This document shows positions 11,262 through 20,227 of a stretch of 64,000 nt of DNA, in pieces. Origin of the DNA: Laspinema palackyanum D2c (GTDB taxonomy: Bacteria > Cyanobacteriota > Cyanobacteriia > Cyanobacteriales > Laspinemataceae); assembly GCF_025370875.1 (NCBI RefSeq), contig NZ_JAMXFD010000004.1, positions 94,835 through 158,834 of the forward strand, in the 5' to 3' direction. Each line of letters starts with the position of its first letter. Positions within the stretch are counted from its first letter, which is position 1. A model generated the notes under the pieces. The model searched no databases. It was not told the DNA's origin and worked only from the letters and a program-made list of their open reading frames with translations. Position numbers and translations under genes: made by a program.

Positions 11262-11370
11262 GCCATCGACGTTGCGAGGTTTGATGTAAAAAAAAACAAT
11301 GAACTCTAAACGGAGTCAAATTATCAACTTTTTGTTCACTATTTTTGATGCTATTTCAGTCAATAATTTA

Positions 11371-11412
11371 GCAAAAAAGCCGGTTTATGGCAACATAAAC
11401 CGGCTTTTTGCA
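11371..11412 (+). terminator. Perfect long-stem hairpin terminator
   Basis: The arm GCAAAAAAGCCGGTTTATG (11371-11389) pairs with CATAAACCGGCTTTTTGC (11394-11411) around a short loop. The A-rich and T-rich arms make it usable in both directions. It lies about 110 nt after the small gene ending at 11261. Confidence 0.75.
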
Positions 11413-11881
11413 GACCCCTAATAGCTGGGGAATACCGATGGGACCGATCTGAAGGAGTCCAATAGGCTGTGGGTATTGCCCGAGGAAAGGTAGAGAGGAG
11501 TGGGAATGGCTTCCCGACGCCATGTAATTGTAGGGAAATCCGGACTCATTAAAGTCAGAGGTCATTACACCCCAATCCCGTCAAACAGTCAGTGGATTGC
11601 CGGATTCCGAGGGCTTCATCCTGGAAATGGGTTGCTAGACTAAGATTTCAGCTTCTTATAGTTGAATAGTCGCCACTTGTCAGTGATTGGGATCACCGAA
11701 GTTCTGCCAAATGATCGCTGTTTCTAGGTTTCTGCATCACACAACATCCCCGCAAAATCACGGATATTGACCATAAGTCAGGGGAAATCATTCGTGTTTT
11801 TACGCAGAGTCAGGAATGGGCGTGAACCAGTGCACTCTCGCCGATTCTAAAGATACAGACCCATCACCAGAGGAAATTTGT
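11413..11881. other. Noncoding stretch
   Basis: About 470 bases between the terminator and the STAS gene. I see no gene, tRNA or clear repeat. The promoter of the STAS gene should be here. Confidence 0.4.
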
Positions 11882-12202
11882 ATGAACGTAGTCCTTCAGC
11901 CCCAAGGAAATTTAGACTTAAAAGCATCGGCGATGCTTCAACAAAATATTGCTCGTTTAGCCTGGGAAAAATACAATCGCTGGTTCATTGATTTAGGGGA
12001 AGTCACCACGGTGAGTCATTCCGGATTAATGGCATTAATCTCCGCTAATCAACTGGCTAAAAAAACAGGCCGCCGTTTAAGTTTGTGTAACCTGAAAGGA
12101 TCAGTGATGTATCTGTTGGAAATTACTGAACTGGATGGGTTACTGGATATTTTATCCGATGACGATGAACCGATGGAGGTTGTGGATAAAATTGTATTTT
12201 GA
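11882..12202 (+). CDS. STAS-domain anti-sigma-factor-antagonist-like protein
   Basis: 106 residues from ATG 11882, chosen because GAGGAA lies about 6 nt upstream. An in-frame ATG at 11816 would add 22 poorly structured residues and has its purine tract too close. The protein is essentially one STAS domain: strand VVLQPQGNLDLKAS, then WFIDLGEVTTVSHSGLMALI, where the Ser of TTVSHSGL sits at the usual phosphorylated Ser position, and the final helices. SpoIIAA-type proteins of this kind bind anti-sigma factors or partner kinases, and phosphorylation controls binding. No anti-sigma factor or PP2C phosphatase is adjacent, so the partner is unknown. The acidic C-terminus (DDDEPMEVVDK) is unremarkable. 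Confidence 0.85.
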   Translation: MNVVLQPQGNLDLKASAMLQQNIARLAWEKYNRWFIDLGEVTTVSHSGLMALISANQLAKKTGRRLSLCNLKGSVMYLLEITELDGLLDILSDDDEPMEVVDKIVF

Positions 12203-12313
12203 AAAGTGGCGATCGCCCTGTTTATAGGGTGTCTCAGGGTGATATTGCGATCGCCGGCTTTTCGGGTCATTGCGCCAAATTCTCCTCACTCGGCACAAAA
12301 TTCAGGTTCCAGC

Positions 12314-13675
12314 TTACACTTCCAGGGTTTCTTTTTCCAGTTCGGGGAGATGATAGTCCCCTCGTCCATCAATTTCAATTAACATTTTGGCCTCTTCTCC
12401 GGTAATTAATCGCGCCCCTCGTTTCCGAGTAAAATAGTTCCAACCCCACTGAATCATCACCACTAATTTATTGTCAAATTCAATCAAGAAGTAGATATGC
12501 ACAAACACCCAAAATAGCCATGCAATAAAGCCGGAAAATTGAATAAATCCTAAATCCACAACCGCTGCATGACGTCCAATCACCGCTAAACTGCCAAAAT
12601 CTACATAATGAAAGGGCGGATATTCCTTCTGTTTGAAGCGGTGTTGAATCACCTTGGCGACATATTCCCCTTCCTGCATGGCAACCGGCGCAACCCCGGG
12701 TAAAGGTTTGCCATCTTGATGAGCAAAATGGGCCAAATCCCCGATCGCAAAAATATTCGGATATCCCGGTAAACTTAAATCAGGTTCAACAATCACTCGT
12801 CCAACGCGATCGCGTTCAACTCCCGTCCGTTGGGCCAAAATTTCACCCATTCCCGACGCTTTCACCCCTGCCGCCCATAATAACGTGCGCGTGGGAATGA
12901 TTTCCTCCCCATCTTTACGTCGGACGGTGACTGCATCTTCTGTGACATTGGTGACCAAACTATTGGTTTGTACCGTCACCCCTAATTCATGTAAAGATTT
13001 TTCCGCTTTCACGGACAATTCTGGGGGATAGGGCGGTAGAATTCTATCCATCCCTTCTAACAGCAAAATTTTCGCTTCTGTGGTGTCAATATTGCGAAAA
13101 TCTTCTTTTAAGGTATTATGCGCCAATTCTGCGATCGCCCCGGCTAATTCCACCCCCGTCGGTCCTCCGCCTGCGATCGCAAAAGTTAACCAAGCTTGAC
13201 GTTTTTGCGGGTCTGTTTCCTTTTCTGCCGCTTCAAATGCCATGAAAATTCGCCGCCGCATTTCTAAGGCATCTTCGACGGTTTTTAACCCCGGCGCTTT
13301 GTCTTCCCAGTGGTCATTGCCAAAATAATGATGACTCACCCCCGTGGCAACAATTAACGTATCATATCTAATTTCTTCCCCTACCAACTTCAATTTCTGC
13401 TGTTTTGGGTCAATATCCACCGCTTCTTCCAGCAGCACTTTGGTATTCTTATTTTTACTGAGTACCCCACGCAAGGGAGAGGCAATATCTGCCGGGGAAA
13501 GGGTTCCTGTTGCCACTTGATAAAGCAGGGGTTGAAATAAATGAAAATTCCGTTTATCAATTAGGGTGACTTGGACAGGAGCACGACCCAGGGACTGGGC
13601 AGCATACAGCCCCCCAAATCCACCCCCCACAATCACAACCTGATGAATCGGTGTCGTCGATTTTACATCTACCAT
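12314..13675 (-). CDS. Type II NAD(P)H dehydrogenase (NDH-2)
   Basis: 453 residues. The FAD-binding Rossmann motif VVIVGGGFGGLYAAQSL is near the N-terminus. The NAD(P)-binding motif FAIAGGGPTGVELAGAIAEL is near residue 165, and the second FAD contact is IFAIGDLAHF near residue 310. The C-terminal part (about 375-425) is hydrophobic (FIAWLFWVFVHIYFLIEF), consistent with a membrane-attached enzyme. Family members move electrons from NAD(P)H to plastoquinone or a related quinone without pumping protons; some cyanobacterial homologues reduce demethylphylloquinone, and I cannot tell the subtypes apart. It lies downstream of ureB on the same strand with a spacer of 145 nt, so it may be co-transcribed, but it has no known role in urea metabolism. 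Confidence 0.9.
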   Translation of the reverse strand: MVDVKSTTPIHQVVIVGGGFGGLYAAQSLGRAPVQVTLIDKRNFHLFQPLLYQVATGTLSPADIASPLRGVLSKNKNTKVLLEEAVDIDPKQQKLKLVGEEIRYDTLIVATGVSHHYFGNDHWEDKAPGLKTVEDALEMRRRIFMAFEAAEKETDPQKRQAWLTFAIAGGGPTGVELAGAIAELAHNTLKEDFRNIDTTEAKILLLEGMDRILPPYPPELSVKAEKSLHELGVTVQTNSLVTNVTEDAVTVRRKDGEEIIPTRTLLWAAGVKASGMGEILAQRTGVERDRVGRVIVEPDLSLPGYPNIFAIGDLAHFAHQDGKPLPGVAPVAMQEGEYVAKVIQHRFKQKEYPPFHYVDFGSLAVIGRHAAVVDLGFIQFSGFIAWLFWVFVHIYFLIEFDNKLVVMIQWGWNYFTRKRGARLITGEEAKMLIEIDGRGDYHLPELEKETLEV

Positions 13676-13820
13676 GAGTTATATATTTCTAGTTTTAGAG
13701 AGAATTTATCCCCACTTTCCACCCCGAACTCCCGCAAGAACCAGGGGGAGAGTGAGGACTGCTTCCACTTTAAAAGAAATTCTTAACAATGGTAGTAGTG
13801 ACGGTTACAGACTGTGAGCA

Positions 13821-14138
13821 TTAGGAGTCCAGTGGGCCATTAATTTGACCATTAAACCCATACACCTGACGACTGCCGACAAAGGGAACTAATTCCACCT
13901 CTCGCTCATCTCCCGGTTCAAACCGCACCGCAGTTCCGGCGGGAATATCTAGGTGCATTCCTCGGGCGGCATCTCGGTCAAAACTCAAGGCTTCATTGAC
14001 CTCAAAAAAATGATAATGTGAGCCAACTTGAATGGGGCGATCGCCAGCATTAGCGACTTGCAACCGGACGGTTTTTCGCCCCGCATTTAACTCGATTTCT
14101 CCAGTTTTAACAATAATTTCTCCGGGAATCATCATCAC
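13821..14138 (-). CDS. ureB: Urease beta subunit
   Basis: 105 residues, the usual size for a separate UreB. It shows the family sequence IPGEI near the start, the central [12 protein letters not shown] and the C-terminal [12 protein letters not shown]. With UreA (gamma) and UreC (alpha) it forms the (UreABC)3 nickel urease, which hydrolyses urea to ammonia and carbamate; the nickel site is on UreC. It is the last urease gene of the ureD-ureA-ureB run, 37 nt after ureA. In most cyanobacterial clusters ureC follows ureB directly; here the next gene is an NDH-2, so ureC must be elsewhere or missing. Confidence 0.96.
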   Translation of the reverse strand: MMMIPGEIIVKTGEIELNAGRKTVRLQVANAGDRPIQVGSHYHFFEVNEALSFDRDAARGMHLDIPAGTAVRFEPGDEREVELVPFVGSRQVYGFNGQINGPLDS

Positions 14139-14175
14139 CTCTTACCTGTAGGATTTCAGATTAAATCGGTTCAAC

Positions 14176-14478
14176 TTATCGAATCGGATTGTGAACCGTA
14201 ACCAATTTTGTGCCATCAGGAAACGTCGCTTCCACCTGCACTTCTGCCACCATTTCCGGGACGCCTTCCATCACTTCCTCCCGGGTGAGTAAGGTTGCAC
14301 CATAGCTCATCAAATCGGCAACGGTTCTGCCATCTCTCGCCCCTTCTAAAATAGCAGCAGAAATATAGGCCACAGCTTCTGGATAATTTAAAAGTAAGCC
14401 CCGATTTTTACGGCGTTCGGCAACTAACGCTGCGGTAAAAATCAATAATTTGTCTTTTTCTTGGGGAGAAAGTTGCAT
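14176..14478 (-). CDS. ureA: Urease gamma subunit
   Basis: 100 residues, the full family length. It starts [14 protein letters not shown], continues [20 protein letters not shown], and ends in VTVHNPIR, all typical of UreA. It is a structural subunit without catalytic residues. It lies 10 nt after ureD and 37 nt before ureB, so the three genes should form one transcript. Confidence 0.97.
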   Translation of the reverse strand: MQLSPQEKDKLLIFTAALVAERRKNRGLLLNYPEAVAYISAAILEGARDGRTVADLMSYGATLLTREEVMEGVPEMVAEVQVEATFPDGTKLVTVHNPIR

Positions 14479-14488
14479 AATAAGTCCT

Positions 14489-15352
14489 TCAAATCGGCCA
14501 AACTCGCGGAGGACAACTCGGACGGCCTATAAAACTCAGGCGCAGGAGTTGCCAAACTTCACTAAACCAGTTTCGCACTTCTGGGGTCGAAGATCCACGA
14601 TATCGACATAATAATCCGTGAGTGAGCCGGGTGACCCCAGCTTCGCCTTGGGAGAAACTTGAACGCGCTTCCCACAGCGATCGCGCTTCTTGGACCAGTT
14701 CCGGGGTCACCGGGTCCGCAATCCAGGCGAGAGTTGCCACAATGGGGAAACCGGCTAAAGCGGAGTTCGAGGCAACTGCGGATTCACTCCCCTGGAGATG
14801 TTGGCGATCGATCCACAGGGGACGACCCTGTTGCCAAATTTCCGTCTGCGATCGCCACGAGCCCTGAACAAACGTTTCCCCCCGGGCACTCCGTCCAAAT
14901 CGGTTAATTTCCCACAACAAAAATCGGGCATCCGGTGCTAATTCAATCCGTAAATCTTGGCGATAAATTGCCCCATTAAAAATAATACTTTCCTGGGGAA
15001 GCCATTCACAATAAGCCCCAGAATCGACATGAATCTGAATAGTTTGCCGTGCAACTTCACCCAGACTGCGATAAATTTTAGCCGCCGCTGCGGTGGTAAT
15101 TAAAGCATGAGCATTTTCCTGGAGATGAATCGATTGTCCCAGGGAATCACCGCCTACAATTCCCCCAGCGGTATGCAAAATTACACTATGACAAACTCCT
15201 TCCCCTTCGGGATAAAAGGGTCGCTGCATCTTGAGAGGGGCCGTCGCCTTAGCCGATACCATTTGGGTAGCTGTTCCCGATTGAGCGTAGGCTAATTCTA
15301 AGCTGCCATGCCATCCTTGAACGGCTTGATTTTCAGTCTGACTATTACTCAC
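14489..15352 (-). CDS. ureD: Urease accessory protein UreD
   Basis: 287 residues. It shows the UreD family sequence, including [10 protein letters not shown] near residue 65, [25 protein letters not shown] and [13 protein letters not shown]. UreD binds apo-urease and recruits UreF and UreG so that nickel can be delivered. It leads the ureD-ureA-ureB run. Its upstream side is the palindrome array at 15461-16010, which separates it from urtE. No NtcA box is visible in the 100 nt before the start, so it may be weakly expressed from its own promoter or by read-through. Confidence 0.95.
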   Translation of the reverse strand: MSNSQTENQAVQGWHGSLELAYAQSGTATQMVSAKATAPLKMQRPFYPEGEGVCHSVILHTAGGIVGGDSLGQSIHLQENAHALITTAAAAKIYRSLGEVARQTIQIHVDSGAYCEWLPQESIIFNGAIYRQDLRIELAPDARFLLWEINRFGRSARGETFVQGSWRSQTEIWQQGRPLWIDRQHLQGSESAVASNSALAGFPIVATLAWIADPVTPELVQEARSLWEARSSFSQGEAGVTRLTHGLLCRYRGSSTPEVRNWFSEVWQLLRLSFIGRPSCPPRVWPI

Positions 15353-15460
15353 AAATTCTCGGATTCAGGTTACATCAAATTTAACTATAGCGTGCCGTTT
15401 GACCCGAAATCCGGTTGTCATAGTCTGTAAAAACCTGACCTGTTGCACCCTCCTCAAATC

Positions 15461-16010
15461 CGGCGGGGGTTTAAACCCCCGCCTAACAGCTAAAGTCGGT
15501 TAAAAACCGACTGAAAACACCACTGTATCAGACTTGCAGTCGGTTTTTAACCGAATGCAAGCTATGAGGCCGCCAATCGTTTAAACCCCCGCCGGTTGTC
15601 GCCAGTGTATCAGAGTTGCAGTCGGTTTTTAACCGAGTGAGATCTTGCACCATTCTCAACAACCGGCGGGGGTTTAAACCCCCGCCTAACAGCTAAAGTC
15701 GGTTAAAAACCGACTGAAAACACCACGGGATAGGACTTGCAGTCGGTTAAAAACCGAATGCAAGCGATGAGGCCGCCAATCGTTTTAACCCCCGCCGGTT
15801 GTCGCCAGTGTATCAGAGTTGCAGTCGGTTTTTAACCGACTTGAGCTATTAGGCGGGGGTTTTAACCCCCGCCGTAGAGGCGCTTTTATAAGCGCCTCTA
15901 CAGGCTAAAAGTTTTAACCCCCGCCGGTTGTTGAGAATGGTGCAAGATGTCAGTTGAAACCGACTCGCAGCTATGAGGCCGCCAATCGTTTTAACCCCCG
16001 CCGGGTGTTG
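15461..16010. repeat. Array of palindromes between urtE and ureD
   Basis: A dense set of perfect or near-perfect palindromes: GGCGGGGGTTTAAACCCCCGCC, GTCGGTTAAAAACCGAC, CAGTCGGTTTTTAACCGA and TAGAGGCGCTTTTATAAGCG. A compound unit of about 200 nt appears twice in tandem, starting at 15461 and at 15664. A long inverted pair (15641-15672 against about 15918-15949, containing CTTGCACCATTCTCAACAA) encloses the distal part. A single copy of the same family is at 61363-61508. The element is noncoding. It could form cruciforms or long RNA hairpins and insulate the urt and ure transcripts. Confidence 0.9.
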
Positions 16011-16021
16011 CCACTTTCGGA

Positions 16022-16780
16022 TTAAACCGCTAGGAATCGTTGAATAACTTCATTACTGAGTTCTTCAGTGGAACCCGAGGCCACAATTCCTCCTTTTTGC
16101 ATGGCATAATACCAATCGGCTTCTCGGACAAAATGCAAATGCTGTTCGACTAACAGGACCGAAATGCCCTTAGATTGGATAATCCGACGCACTGCCGCTT
16201 CGATTTCTAAAATAATCGAAGGTTGGATGCCTTCCGTGGGTTCATCGAGGATGAGTAAGCGAGGATTTCCCATCAAGGCGCGGGCGATCGCCAGTTGTTG
16301 TTGTTGTCCGCCACTCAAATCTCCCCCCATCCGATGCAACATTTTGTTTAAAACCGGAAATAATTCAAAGATTTCATCAGAAATTTCCAGATTTTTAGGC
16401 CGAGTGGGTCGCGCTTCTAAGCCCAAAATTAAATTTTCTTTCACCGTTAACCGGGGAATAATTTCCCGCCCTTGGGGGACATAACCGATGCCCATTTTAG
16501 CACGGCGATCGCTCGATTTATCGATGATGGGTTGACCCTCTAAATAGATTTGTCCCTTGCGAGGTTGCAGTAATCCCATAATCGTTTTTAATAGAGTGGT
16601 TTTGCCGACCCCATTCCGTCCAATCAAGCAGACCATTTGTCCCGGGGATACGTTCAAATCCACATCCCGCAAAATGTGACTTTCTCCATAATAAACATTT
16701 AGCCCGGATACTTGTAGCATCCGATGGGGTGAGGGTTCTGTTAGGTAGGGTTTTTCTAGGTTGTCAATTGAATTCATCAA
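16022..16780 (-). CDS. urtE: Urea ABC transporter ATP-binding protein UrtE
   Basis: 252 residues. Walker A GRNGVGKTTLLKTIMG is near residue 54, the ABC signature LSGGQQQQLAIARAL near residue 155, and Walker B RLLILDEPTEG. The LivF-like family form and its position after urtD identify it as UrtE. It pairs with UrtD as the cytoplasmic ATPase dimer driving high-affinity urea import. It is the last gene of urtABCDE, 35 nt after urtD, and is followed at once by the palindrome array. Confidence 0.94.
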   Translation of the reverse strand: MMNSIDNLEKPYLTEPSPHRMLQVSGLNVYYGESHILRDVDLNVSPGQMVCLIGRNGVGKTTLLKTIMGLLQPRKGQIYLEGQPIIDKSSDRRAKMGIGYVPQGREIIPRLTVKENLILGLEARPTRPKNLEISDEIFELFPVLNKMLHRMGGDLSGGQQQQLAIARALMGNPRLLILDEPTEGIQPSIILEIEAAVRRIIQSKGISVLLVEQHLHFVREADWYYAMQKGGIVASGSTEELSNEVIQRFLAV

Positions 16781-16815
16781 CTTTATTCTCAGTTCTTATC
16801 GGGTATTAATCTGGC

Positions 16816-17589
16816 TTATTCTTCATGTTCTTCTGTACTTCCCAAATAGACTTGAATCACTTTGGGGTCATTTTGCACTTCTTCGATACTCCCTTCACAG
16901 AGGACCGAACCCTCATGCAATACCGTGACTTTGCGGGCAATTTGTCGCACGAATTCCATATCATGTTCAATCACAATAATGGAATGACTTTGGGCCAAGG
17001 AAATCAGTAATTCCCCGGTGAGGGCGGTTTCTTCATCGGTTAAACCGGCAACGGGTTCATCAACGAGCAGTAAATCGGGAGATTGAGCCAGCAACATCCC
17101 AATTTCTAGCCATTGCTTTTCCCCGTGGGAAAGTAATCCCGAAGCAATATCTGCTTTAGCGACTAAACCAATGGTTTCCAGCAAGGTTTTGACCGTATTA
17201 TGCTCCGATGCTGGGGTCGGTTTCAGTAAAGTTTGAAATACATTTTTATTCCGATTGCAGGAAATTTCTAAATTTTCCCGAGGGGTGAGATTTAGATAAA
17301 CCCGTGGAGTTTGAAATTTGCGACCAATGCCAAACCGAGCAATACTATCTTCAGAATATTTCCGCAGGTTTCGTCCTTTAAAGAAAACTTTCCCTAGGGT
17401 GGGTTTGACTTTTCCGGTAATCACATCTAAAAAGGTAGTTTTTCCGGCACCATTGGGACCAATAATGACCCGCAACTCTCCCGTATTCATGGTGAATGTT
17501 AAGTTATTGAGGGCATTAAATCCGTCAAAACTAACGGTTAAATTTTCAATTTCTAAGATATTTTCGTTCACGGACTCTCTCTCTGACAC
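16816..17589 (-). CDS. urtD: Urea ABC transporter ATP-binding protein UrtD
   Basis: 257 residues. Walker A GPNGAGKTTFLDVITG lies near residue 43. The signature region reads LLSHGEKQWLEIGMLLA, a LivG-type variant in which LSxGE replaces the usual LSGGQ. Walker B is LLLVDEPVAGL and the H-loop is VIEHDMEF. It is the LivG-like partner of UrtE. It lies 48 nt after urtC on the same strand, inside the urtABCDE operon. Confidence 0.94.
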   Translation of the reverse strand: MSERESVNENILEIENLTVSFDGFNALNNLTFTMNTGELRVIIGPNGAGKTTFLDVITGKVKPTLGKVFFKGRNLRKYSEDSIARFGIGRKFQTPRVYLNLTPRENLEISCNRNKNVFQTLLKPTPASEHNTVKTLLETIGLVAKADIASGLLSHGEKQWLEIGMLLAQSPDLLLVDEPVAGLTDEETALTGELLISLAQSHSIIVIEHDMEFVRQIARKVTVLHEGSVLCEGSIEEVQNDPKVIQVYLGSTEEHEE

Positions 17590-17637
17590 TGGATGACTAG
17601 ACTATTTCCCAACTCAACTCATCAGGAGTCGATGATT

Positions 17638-18888
17638 TTAAGGCTCCAGGGTTTCACGCTCCCGTTGAATTTCGGGGTCTTCTGCTAACTGGGGATAGGT
17701 AATCATATATCGCGGATGTCCGGTAATCCGGCGAAAGAAATTACCCGCTTCGGTCCGCAACCAGCCAACGATGCCATTGGGAAGAACTAAGACAACAATT
17801 AGGAAGAGTGCGCCTTGAAAAAACAGCCAAATTTCGGGGAATTGTTCACTTAAGAAACTTTTGCCGTAGTTGACTAATAAGGCTCCGAGGATGGCTCCGA
17901 TTAAGGTGGCTCGACCGCCGACTGCAACCCATATTACCATTTCAATGGAAAAGGCAATATCCATTGCTCTGGGGGAAATGATACCTGCTCTGAGGGTAAA
18001 TAGTGCGCCTCCGAGTCCAGCTAAAGCGGCAGAAATTGCAAAGACTAAGACTTTATATCCGGTGGGATTGTAACCGGAAAACCGGACGCGACTTTCATCG
18101 TCGCGAATGGCAATGAGTAAACGTCCGAAACGTCCCGAGGTTAACCAGCGACAAAGGAGATAGGAACCGGCTAATAGGATGACGGTAAGGACATAAAACC
18201 CATATTGAGTGTTTGGGTGGGAGATGGGAAATCCTAAGAGGGTTTGAAAATCTGTGAGTCCGTTGGTGCCGTTGAAGAGTTTTTGTTGTCCGTTGAAGAA
18301 GTTAAAAAAGACGATGGTAGCGGCTTGGGTAAGAATGGAGAAGTAGACGCCTCGGATGCGATTTCGGAATACGAGATATCCGAGAAAGGCGGCGAGGATG
18401 CCGGGAATTAACAGGATGGCGATCGCCGTGAAGGGAAAGGAGGAAAAGGGTCCCCAAAACCAAGGCAGTTCCGTTACTCCATAAAGTCCCATAAAATCGG
18501 GAAGTTGACTGCTGGCGGTTTCAGGAATTTGTAATTTGATATGCATGGCGATCGCATATCCCCCAAGGGCAAAAAATATCCCATGTCCCAAACTCAGCAA
18601 TCCCGTATAACCCCAAATCAAATCAATCCCCAAGGCAACGATCGCCAAGGCTAAATACCGATGCAACAAATCCAAGCGAAAATCAGACAAGAGCAGAGGC
18701 ATAACGGCAATCAAGATTAAAGCAATGACCCCAATCGCCGAGAGTTCAAATAATCGCGGTTTCTGCTTCGCAACCTGATTAACCTTGCCCTGTACCTGGA
18801 GCAATTGGTCAATCCAACTGTTATTATTACCGGAGCTTTCTTTCTGTTTCTTGTCTTCCCATTTCTCTGGAAATTTATCGTGGTTCAT
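17638..18888 (-). CDS. urtC: Urea ABC transporter permease UrtC
   Basis: 416 residues with about ten hydrophobic segments. The LivM-type core contains the GYTGLLSLGHGIFFALGGYA motif and the EAA-like loop around GYNPTGYKVLVFAISAALAG. The first 45 residues are a charged cytoplasmic extension (KWEDKKQKESSGNNN). It forms the membrane channel with UrtB. It lies 36 nt after urtB. Confidence 0.94.
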   Translation of the reverse strand: MNHDKFPEKWEDKKQKESSGNNNSWIDQLLQVQGKVNQVAKQKPRLFELSAIGVIALILIAVMPLLLSDFRLDLLHRYLALAIVALGIDLIWGYTGLLSLGHGIFFALGGYAIAMHIKLQIPETASSQLPDFMGLYGVTELPWFWGPFSSFPFTAIAILLIPGILAAFLGYLVFRNRIRGVYFSILTQAATIVFFNFFNGQQKLFNGTNGLTDFQTLLGFPISHPNTQYGFYVLTVILLAGSYLLCRWLTSGRFGRLLIAIRDDESRVRFSGYNPTGYKVLVFAISAALAGLGGALFTLRAGIISPRAMDIAFSIEMVIWVAVGGRATLIGAILGALLVNYGKSFLSEQFPEIWLFFQGALFLIVVLVLPNGIVGWLRTEAGNFFRRITGHPRYMITYPQLAEDPEIQRERETLEP

Positions 18889-18924
18889 GCCGTTTTTTTT
18901 ACCTCGTTTAACTGACCTCTAAAC

Positions 18925-20082
18925 CTAGGCATCGACCGTGCGTCCTTTCTGAGGAAACAGTCCTGCTGGACGGAGTTGTAAGAACAGAATAATCAGCACA
19001 AATACCATCACTCTTGCCATGCTAGTAGTGGCAAAAAAGGTCAAAAAATTAAATAAAGCACTGTCGGGAGAAACCATTGAAATGAAAATTCCTGAACCAA
19101 TAATGTAGTTCACCAATCCAATGGCAAGTGCTGCAACAACGGTTCCAATAATTTTGCCGACTCCCCCGACAACCACCACCATAAATGCATCCACAATATA
19201 GTTTTGGCCCGTATTCGGTCCAACGGAACCGAGCAAACTAATGGCACAACCGGCAATTCCAGCTAATCCGGAACCGATCGCAAAGGTTAAGGCATCTACT
19301 TTTTGGGTGGGAATTCCCAGACAAGCACTCATGCTGCGATTTTGAGTAACGGCACGAATTCGCAATCCCCAGGGCGATCGCAACAAAAATAAGTAAATTC
19401 CGACCACACAAACCACAGTTAAGGCAATAATAAATAACCGGACATAAGGCAATTGGAACGTGCCAATGGGAATCCCTCCGCGCAACCAACCCGGTGCCGT
19501 CACATCCACCCCTTGTGCGCCAAACCAGGGTTGAGTGAGGGCTAGTCCAGCAGATTTGCCTAAAATCGCACCGAGTGCCAGGGTAATTCCAGCGGAAAGA
19601 GGCAGCAAAATGGCGATCGCCCCATTACGAATCCGCTCAAAATCTGGACGCCGCTTCACCCCCCACAATCCCCCAAAAAATAGCAGACAAAACACCCCTA
19701 TTTGAAGGCACATCAGCCAACTGATACTCCGGACCAATTGTTGCAAAATCAAGCTCACGCCCCAGGTTGCCAGGAGGGTTTCCAAGGGTCGTCCATACAG
19801 GTAGCGAATCACCCCCCGTTCTAGGAGAACTCCTGCTAAAGCTGCCACTAAAAAAGCCAAAGGCAGTGCAGCAATAATATAGAACCCAAACCAGGGTTCT
19901 CCAAATCCTCTAAACACATTTTGGACAACAAATGTTGTGTACGCTCCTAGCATCATCAATTCACCATGAGCGAGATTAATCACGCCCATAATGCCAAAGA
20001 CAATGGCTAATCCTAATGCCGCAATTAATAAAACCGATCCAATGCTAAGGCCATTAAATAGGCTTTGTAAAAATAGTTCCAT
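18925..20082 (-). CDS. urtB: Urea ABC transporter permease UrtB
   Basis: 385 residues, LivH-like, with the N-terminal motif GLSIGSVLLIAALGLAIVFG and MGVINLAHGELMMLGAYT, multiple membrane helices, and the conserved loop NRSMSACLGIPTQKVDALTF. It is the partner permease of UrtC. It is separated from urtA by a 145-nt spacer that contains a strong stem-loop (20133-20204), which probably lowers expression of urtBCDE relative to urtA. Confidence 0.95.
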   Translation of the reverse strand: MELFLQSLFNGLSIGSVLLIAALGLAIVFGIMGVINLAHGELMMLGAYTTFVVQNVFRGFGEPWFGFYIIAALPLAFLVAALAGVLLERGVIRYLYGRPLETLLATWGVSLILQQLVRSISWLMCLQIGVFCLLFFGGLWGVKRRPDFERIRNGAIAILLPLSAGITLALGAILGKSAGLALTQPWFGAQGVDVTAPGWLRGGIPIGTFQLPYVRLFIIALTVVCVVGIYLFLLRSPWGLRIRAVTQNRSMSACLGIPTQKVDALTFAIGSGLAGIAGCAISLLGSVGPNTGQNYIVDAFMVVVVGGVGKIIGTVVAALAIGLVNYIIGSGIFISMVSPDSALFNFLTFFATTSMARVMVFVLIILFLQLRPAGLFPQKGRTVDA

Positions 20083-20132
20083 TATAGGTGAGTTAAATTA
20101 TCTCCACGAAGGGTTTAATTTTCTTTTACTTG

Positions 20133-20204
20133 TAATGGTTTAGAGTTTAATAGGTCAAGAAAAAATACTTTGACTTATCTTTACCTTCTAAACTCTAAAC
20201 ATTA
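20133..20204 (-). promoter_or_regulatory. Intercistronic stem-loop between urtA and urtB
   Basis: GTTTAGAGTTTA (20138-20149) pairs perfectly with TAAACTCTAAAC (20189-20200). TAAT/ATTA extends the stem and a second inner pair TCAAG/CTTTGA closes the loop. There is no U-tract after it on the minus strand, so it is more likely a processing or 3'-protecting stem or a weak attenuator than a terminator. It would favour the abundant binding protein UrtA over the membrane components. Confidence 0.6.
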
Positions 20205-20227
20205 CCGTTGCCAAGTTTTGGCAATTT

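Noticed and set aside
12314..13820. ureC or a ureC remnant after ureB
   Set aside because: The gene here is a full-length NDH-2 and the 145-nt spacer is too short and has no urease-like sequence.
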